The notes under the pieces: model-generated
Databases searched by the model: none
Told to the model about the DNA's origin: nothing
The model's input: only the letters and a program-made list of their open reading frames with translations
Position numbers and translations under genes: made by a program
Shown here: positions 41,319 through 45,392 of the stretch, one piece after another
Numbering within the stretch: the stretch's first letter is position 1
How the letters are laid out: each line of letters begins with the position of its first letter
Origin: Myxococcales bacterium
Lineage (GTDB): Bacteria; Myxococcota_A; Polyangia; Polyangiales; Polyangiaceae
Direction: 5' to 3'
Length of the DNA stretch: 45,392 nucleotides
NCBI GenBank assembly: GCA_005777185.1
Contig: SXNL01000293.1
Span: 1-45,392, forward strand

Positions 41319-42547
41319 GCGATCCGGAGCGAGGGCCGTCCGTCGCCAACCCTGAGCCGGATCCGCGTTCGACCACCCCCGGTTCAGGGAGTGCCCGCGG
41401 ATCCTCGGCCGAGGGTTCGCGGTCGCGGCCGGGGGACGGCTCACGGCGTCGACGGCAGAAGCGAAAGAAGCGCATTCGCCTGCGGCCCGTCACACTCTTG
41501 AAGCTCAGGTGGGCCTTCGCGACGTTCGTCGGCGCCGCGGTCGTCCTCGCGGCGACGATGATGTTCCTCCCGGGCTACCAGAAGACGGGCACGGGCGCCG
41601 CCGTCGAGTTCGTCGTCCGACCCGAGGAGTCGCTCGGGACCCTCGCGGATCGCCTCGCCCAGGCCAACGTCGTCTCGAACGGCAGCCTGTTCGCGTTGTG
41701 GGTGCGCGCCGTGCGGGGCACCAGGTACCTTGCCCCCGGTCCTCACATGCTCGAGGACGACCTCTCCGCGGAGGAGGTGCTCCGCCGCCTGCAGCGGCGC
41801 GGCAACACGACGCGGGCGCACGTGACGTTCCCGGAGGGGTGGACCCGCTTCGATTTCGCGCGGCAACTCGCGGCCGATCATGTCGCCGTGGAGCGAGCGT
41901 TCCTCGACGCGACGACGGACCCGAAGCTCCTCGCCGAGCTCTCCATCGACGGCTCCTCCGCCGAGGGGTACCTGTTCCCCGCCACCTACGAGCTGCCGAA
42001 GGACGGCGACCCCCGCGATCTCGTGCGTCGCCTGGTCCAGGAGTTCGAGAAGCGCTTCGTGGCGGTCAGCCGCGCCCGGACCGCAAGTCGCGCGCAGCTC
42101 GAGAAGGAGCTCGGCTTCCAGAAGCGCGAGATCCTCATCCTCGCCTCGATGATCGAGAAGGAGGCTGCCGTCGACGAGGAACGGCCTGTCATCGCGAGCG
42201 TGTTCCTGAACCGCTTGCGGGATCCCCAGTTCAAGAGGAAGGTGCTCCAGTCGGACCCGACGAGCGGATACGGGTGCCTCGTGATGGGTGATCGCATCCC
42301 CGCGTGCGCGGGCTACACCGGGAAGATCACGCGCGCCATCAACGTGGATCCAGCCAACCCCTACAGCACCTACGTCCACGAGCGCCTGCCCCCCACCCCG
42401 ATCTGCAACCCGGGTACGAAGTCGATCGAGGCGGTGCTCTCGGCGCCGCGCAACAGGTACCTCTACTTCGTGGCGAAGGGCGGTGGCCGCCATACTTTCT
42501 CCGAGACGTACGAGGACCATACCGCCGCCGTGAAGGGCGCGCCGTAG
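41315..42547 (+). CDS. mltG: Endolytic murein transglycosylase MltG
   Basis: This is a 410-residue inner-membrane enzyme (YceG family) that cleaves nascent peptidoglycan strands. A long basic, Ser/Arg/Pro-rich cytoplasmic N-terminus (1-60, with RRRRQKRKKR) precedes one membrane helix (FATFVGAAVVLAATMMFLPG). A LysM-like region (FVVRPEESLGTLADRLAQ) and the catalytic domain follow: FPEGWTRFDFARQLA, LEGYLFPATY-type AEGYLFPATYELP, catalytic Glu in LASMIEKEAAVD, VFLNRLRDPQF and the end YLYFVAKGGGRHTFS. The GTG start overlaps ruvX. Confidence 0.95.
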   Translation: MSDPERGPSVANPEPDPRSTTPGSGSARGSSAEGSRSRPGDGSRRRRQKRKKRIRLRPVTLLKLRWAFATFVGAAVVLAATMMFLPGYQKTGTGAAVEFVVRPEESLGTLADRLAQANVVSNGSLFALWVRAVRGTRYLAPGPHMLEDDLSAEEVLRRLQRRGNTTRAHVTFPEGWTRFDFARQLAADHVAVERAFLDATTDPKLLAELSIDGSSAEGYLFPATYELPKDGDPRDLVRRLVQEFEKRFVAVSRARTASRAQLEKELGFQKREILILASMIEKEAAVDEERPVIASVFLNRLRDPQFKRKVLQSDPTSGYGCLVMGDRIPACAGYTGKITRAINVDPANPYSTYVHERLPPTPICNPGTKSIEAVLSAPRNRYLYFVAKGGGRHTFSETYEDHTAAVKGAP

Positions 42548-42596
42548 GCCCGAGCGTGCACCTGACGGTGCTATCCTGGGCCGGAAGGGAGATCCG

Positions 42597-43139
42597 ATGA
42601 AAGCGCTCCGCACCCTGGTCACGATCGCGCTCCTCCTGCTCGGCGGGGGGGCCTCCGCGTTGGCTCTCGAGCCCGGCAAGGACGGCTGGTACAACACGGG
42701 CGAGGGCGTGCGCACGAAGGCCGTCGCCATCATCACGGCGAGGGTGTACGCGATCCGCCACGACATGAAGGGCCCGCTGCCGGCCAGGAACAAGCAAGCC
42801 GTGATCGACGCCGACGTCGACAAGCGCTTCAGCTGGTACATGCTGCGCGACGTCGAGGGCGAGAAGATCCAGAAGGCGTTGCGCGACGCGTTCGCGATGA
42901 ACGGCTATGGCGATCAGGCCAAGATCGGCCTGTTCGTCGGCGCGTTCTCGAAGGAACTCAAGGAGAAGGGTAGCGTCTCGATCTCCTACAGCGCGGCCAC
43001 GAAGACGGTGAGCGTCTGGGTCGCGGGGGGCGGCTCGGCGTCCATCGCCGGCCTGGACTTCATGAAGGCCGTGTGGAGCATCTGGCTCGGCAAGATCGAC
43101 CAGCCGACCCTCGGCGACGCGCTCATCAGCAAGATGTAG
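42597..43139 (+). CDS. Secreted chalcone-isomerase-like protein
   Basis: This is a 180-residue exported protein with signal peptide MKALRTLVTIALLLLGGGAS. The mature domain fits the bacterial chalcone-isomerase-like family (Chalcone_3): NTGEGVRTKAVAIITARVYA, a MLRDVEGEKIQKALRDAF segment and VWSIWLGKIDQPTLGDALIS at the end. Bacterial members are periplasmic and thought to bind lipids or other ligands rather than to isomerise chalcones. A good GGGAG ribosome binding site lies just upstream (AAGGGAGATCCG). A hairpin follows the stop. Confidence 0.87.
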   Translation: MKALRTLVTIALLLLGGGASALALEPGKDGWYNTGEGVRTKAVAIITARVYAIRHDMKGPLPARNKQAVIDADVDKRFSWYMLRDVEGEKIQKALRDAFAMNGYGDQAKIGLFVGAFSKELKEKGSVSISYSAATKTVSVWVAGGGSASIAGLDFMKAVWSIWLGKIDQPTLGDALISKM

Positions 43140-43153
43140 CGGGTCGCACCGGT

Positions 43154-43174
43154 TCGACGGGGCCGCCCCCTCGA
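43154..43174 (+). terminator. Hairpin after chalcone-isomerase-like gene
   Basis: TCGA-C-GGGG (43154-43162) pairs with CCCC-C-TCGA (43166-43174) around a CCG loop, with one C-C mismatch, 15 nt after the stop codon. There is no U-tract. It may end or process the mltG transcript before the transketolase gene. Confidence 0.4.
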
Positions 43175-43250
43175 GCTTCCGCTTCTGCGATACACGCGTC
43201 GACAAGATGAAGTGCCTCCGGGCCTCCGGTCGGGTTAGGATGGCGGCACC

Positions 43251-45248
43251 ATGTCGCCCGATCCCGATACGAAAATCGTCCACCTGGCCGTCCACACGAT
43301 CAAGGGCCTGTCCATCGACGCTGTGCAGAAGGCCAAGAGCGGACACCCCGGTACGCCGATGGGCCTCGCGAGCATCACGTTCGAGCTCTTTGCACGCACG
43401 ATGCGGCACGATCCTGCCGATCCGGGCTGGATCGCGCGCGACCGGTTCGTCCTCTCGTGCGGGCACGCGTCGATGTTGCTCTACAGCATCCTCCACCTGA
43501 GCGGCTACGACCTTTCCCTCGAGGAGCTGCGGCAGTTCCGGCAGTGGGGCTCGAAGACGCCCGGGCATCCCGAGCACGGGCTGACGGCCGGCGTCGAGAC
43601 GACGACGGGACCCCTCGGGCAGGGCATCGCGAACGCGGTGGGTCTCGCGATCGGCCTCAAGGCGAAGGAGGCGCGCTTCGGCACGCCCTACGCCGGGGCG
43701 CGGGTCTTCACCATCTGCTCCGACGGCGACGTGATGGAGGGGGTGAGCTGCGAGGCGTCGAGCATCGCAGGCCACCTCGGGATCGACAACCTGATCGCCT
43801 TCTACGACGACAACAAGATCACCATCGAGGGCGAGACCAGCCTCGCGTTCTCGGAGGACGTGGGCAAGCGCTACGAGGCCTACGGCTGGTTCGTGCAGCA
43901 CATCGACGGCCACGATCACGCGGCCATCCGCGCTGCGCTCGACAGGGCGCTCGCCGAGAAGGGCAGGCCGTCCTTCATCGTCGCGCGCACCCACATCGGT
44001 CACGGCGCCCCCAACCTCCACGACACGCACAAGGCCCACGGTGAGCCTCTCGGTGAGGAGGAGATCCGCCTCACGAAGGCCGCGATGGGCTTCGATCCGG
44101 ACAAGCACTTCTTCGTGCCCGGGGAGGTCTCGGCCTTCTTCGCGGCCCGCAAGGCCGAGCTCGGCAAGGCCCGCGCCGCCTGGCAGGACGCTCATGACGC
44201 CTGGGCACGAGCGAACCCCGAGCTCGCACGGGCGCAGGCGTCCTTCGAGGCGAAGACCATCCCGGCGGACATCTACGAGCAGCTGCTCGCGGCGCTCCCC
44301 ACGAAGGAGGACGCCACCCGCAACCTGTCGAACGCGATCCAGCAGAAGGTCGCGGCGCTCGTGCCGTCCCTCGTTGGCGGCTCCGCCGACCTCGCGCCCT
44401 CGACCAAGACCCTGATCAAGGACGGGGGTGCGGTTGGCCGCGGGGAGTTCGGCGGCCGAAATTTCCACTTCGGCATCCGCGAGCACGGGATGGGGGCGAT
44501 CTGCAACGGCCTGTCGCTGTGTGGCGGGATCGTTCCCTACGGGGCCACGTTCCTCATCTTCAGCGACTACATGCGGCCCAGCATTCGCCTGTCCGCCCTC
44601 ATGGAGCAGCAGTGCCTGTGGATCTTCACCCACGACTCGATCTTCCTCGGCGAGGACGGTCCAACCCACCAGCCCATCGAGCAGCTCGGGGCGCTGCGCC
44701 TCATCCACAACCTCGCGGTCGTGAGGCCCGCCGATCCCCTGGAGGTCGCCGCCGCGTGGGCGATCGCGCTGTCTCGAACGCACGGCCCGACCGCGTTCGC
44801 GCTGACACGGCAGAAGCTGCCGAACCTGGAGCGTCACGCGGGTTTCTCGCCGCGTGACGCCCTCCGCGGAGGCTACGTGCTCCAGGAGGCCTCGGGTGGG
44901 CCGCCTGAGCTCGTCATCGTCGCGACGGGGAGCGAGGTGGGCGTGGCGGTCGGGGCGAGGAAGCGGCTCGAGGACAAGGGGAGGCGCGTGCGCGTCGTCT
45001 CGGCCCTCTCCCTCGAGGTCTTCGCGCAGCAGGACGCCGCGTATCGTGACGCCGTGCTCCCCCCGGGCGTTCGTCGCGTGTCGATCGAGGCCGGTCGCAC
45101 CGAGCCCTGGCGGCCCTGGATCGGCGCCGACGGGATCGCCATCGGCATCGACCACTACGGCGCGAGCGCGCCGGACAAGGTCCTCGCGGAGAAGTTCGGC
45201 TTCACGGTGGAGGCCGCCGCGGGCAAGATCGAGGCGGCGCTGGGCTAG
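43251..45248 (+). CDS. tkt: Transketolase
   Basis: This 665-residue enzyme transfers two-carbon units in the pentose phosphate pathway using thiamine diphosphate. Seen: KAKSGHPGTPMG, SCGHASMLLYSILHLSGY, TTGPLGQGIANAVGLAIG, the ThDP motif ICSDGDVMEGVS...NLIAFYDDN, GGSADLAPSTKT in the pyrimidine domain, FHFGIREHGMGAICNG and HDSIFLGEDGPTHQPIEQL. Length is as usual. The start ATG at 43251 matches family beginnings. It is preceded by its own 111-bp intergenic region. Confidence 0.97.
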   Translation: MSPDPDTKIVHLAVHTIKGLSIDAVQKAKSGHPGTPMGLASITFELFARTMRHDPADPGWIARDRFVLSCGHASMLLYSILHLSGYDLSLEELRQFRQWGSKTPGHPEHGLTAGVETTTGPLGQGIANAVGLAIGLKAKEARFGTPYAGARVFTICSDGDVMEGVSCEASSIAGHLGIDNLIAFYDDNKITIEGETSLAFSEDVGKRYEAYGWFVQHIDGHDHAAIRAALDRALAEKGRPSFIVARTHIGHGAPNLHDTHKAHGEPLGEEEIRLTKAAMGFDPDKHFFVPGEVSAFFAARKAELGKARAAWQDAHDAWARANPELARAQASFEAKTIPADIYEQLLAALPTKEDATRNLSNAIQQKVAALVPSLVGGSADLAPSTKTLIKDGGAVGRGEFGGRNFHFGIREHGMGAICNGLSLCGGIVPYGATFLIFSDYMRPSIRLSALMEQQCLWIFTHDSIFLGEDGPTHQPIEQLGALRLIHNLAVVRPADPLEVAAAWAIALSRTHGPTAFALTRQKLPNLERHAGFSPRDALRGGYVLQEASGGPPELVIVATGSEVGVAVGARKRLEDKGRRVRVVSALSLEVFAQQDAAYRDAVLPPGVRRVSIEAGRTEPWRPWIGADGIAIGIDHYGASAPDKVLAEKFGFTVEAAAGKIEAALG

Positions 45249-45322
45249 GCGCAATGCCGATCGGTTGGGCGCGATCCAGCGAAAAAGAAGGGGTGCCCCC
45301 ACTCGCCGCGCTGCGCGCGTCG

Positions 45323-45363
45323 GTCTCCCCCAAATCGCGCGCTACGCGCGCTCAGGGGGAGAC
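45323..45363. repeat. Long two-part hairpin downstream of transketolase
   Basis: GTCTCCCCC (45323-45331) and GGGGGAGAC (45355-45363) form a perfect 9-bp outer stem. Inside, GCGCGC (45337-45342) pairs with GCGCGC (45346-45351) around TAC. It lies 74 nt after the tkt stop, and the flanks (GGGTGCCCCC at 45291-45300) look like part of a repeat unit. It could be a bidirectional terminator or a dispersed palindromic repeat. No gene is seen in 45249-45392. Confidence 0.45.
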
Positions 45364-45392
45364 GAAGAGGTTCCGGGAGCACCGCGCAGACC

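Noticed and set aside
42339..45302. Long minus-strand open frame opposite transketolase
   Set aside because: It is an antisense shadow created by GC-rich third codon positions. The plus strand encodes unmistakable transketolase and MltG.
1..45392. Mobile elements, CRISPR arrays, prophage or defence genes, tRNA and rRNA
   Set aside because: No transposase, integrase, Cas, restriction or phage motif was seen, no regularly spaced repeats, and no tRNA-like cloverleaf or rRNA sequence was recognised by reading.

Overview
This 45 kb window is a high-GC, gene-dense bacterial chromosome segment. It most likely comes from a myxobacterium (Myxococcota, probably class Polyangia). The evidence is the mix of genes: PEGA-domain Ser/Thr kinases, an MglA-type GTPase, several Cys-rich lipoproteins with Ser/Gly/Asp-rich linkers, a secreted formylglycine-generating-enzyme-like protein and a candidate sigma-54 promoter. 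I see no insertion sequence, phage gene, CRISPR array, tRNA or rRNA. The species assignment is inference.

Layout. 1-81 is the C-terminal end of the housekeeping sigma factor RpoD. It is followed by a Cys-rich lipoprotein, a 370-bp non-coding stretch with repeats and a sigma-54-like promoter, and an FGE-like secreted protein. 2069-5966 (minus) holds a small membrane-anchored protein, a flippase-like membrane protein, and the exopolysaccharide pair of UDP-sugar dehydrogenase and CpsB-type tyrosine phosphatase. 6084-8570 holds an MglA-like GTPase with a long C-terminal extension, convergent with an MFS transporter. 8672-14151 is a tight plus-strand run: PEGA Ser/Thr kinase, TPR/PEGA membrane protein, Cys-rich lipoprotein and YheT-type hydrolase. 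An FAA-family hydrolase (minus) and a Nudix hydrolase follow.

15761-24187 is the most unusual part. Four genes, each separated by 3 nt or overlapping, encode: an active-looking Ser/Thr kinase; a degenerate pseudokinase fused through one membrane helix to a five-haem c554-like cytochrome; a protein with two cyclic-nucleotide-binding domains, four [4Fe-4S] motifs and a His-containing membrane domain; and a tetrahaem cytochrome - ferredoxin - flavoprotein fusion. In the last protein the flavoprotein segments occur in circularly permuted order. Read together they suggest a transmembrane electron conduit between a cytoplasmic NAD(P)H/flavin site and periplasmic haems, possibly with regulation by kinase and cyclic nucleotide inputs. 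A secreted VWA protein follows.

25916-45248 is mostly conserved housekeeping and envelope biogenesis: YprB-like exonuclease, LeuS-LptE, a DUF72 protein, two paralogous Cys-rich lipoproteins (minus), an Lnt / PpiC-type PPIase / FKBP lipoprotein operon (minus), a cytosolic REC-histidine kinase, a cysteine desulfurase, HisS coupled to a large repeat-rich putative outer-membrane protein (minus), RuvX-MltG, a chalcone-isomerase-like secreted protein and transketolase. The last 144 bases are non-coding and contain a long hairpin. Many long antisense ORFs exist here only because of the GC-rich third codon position and were left out.
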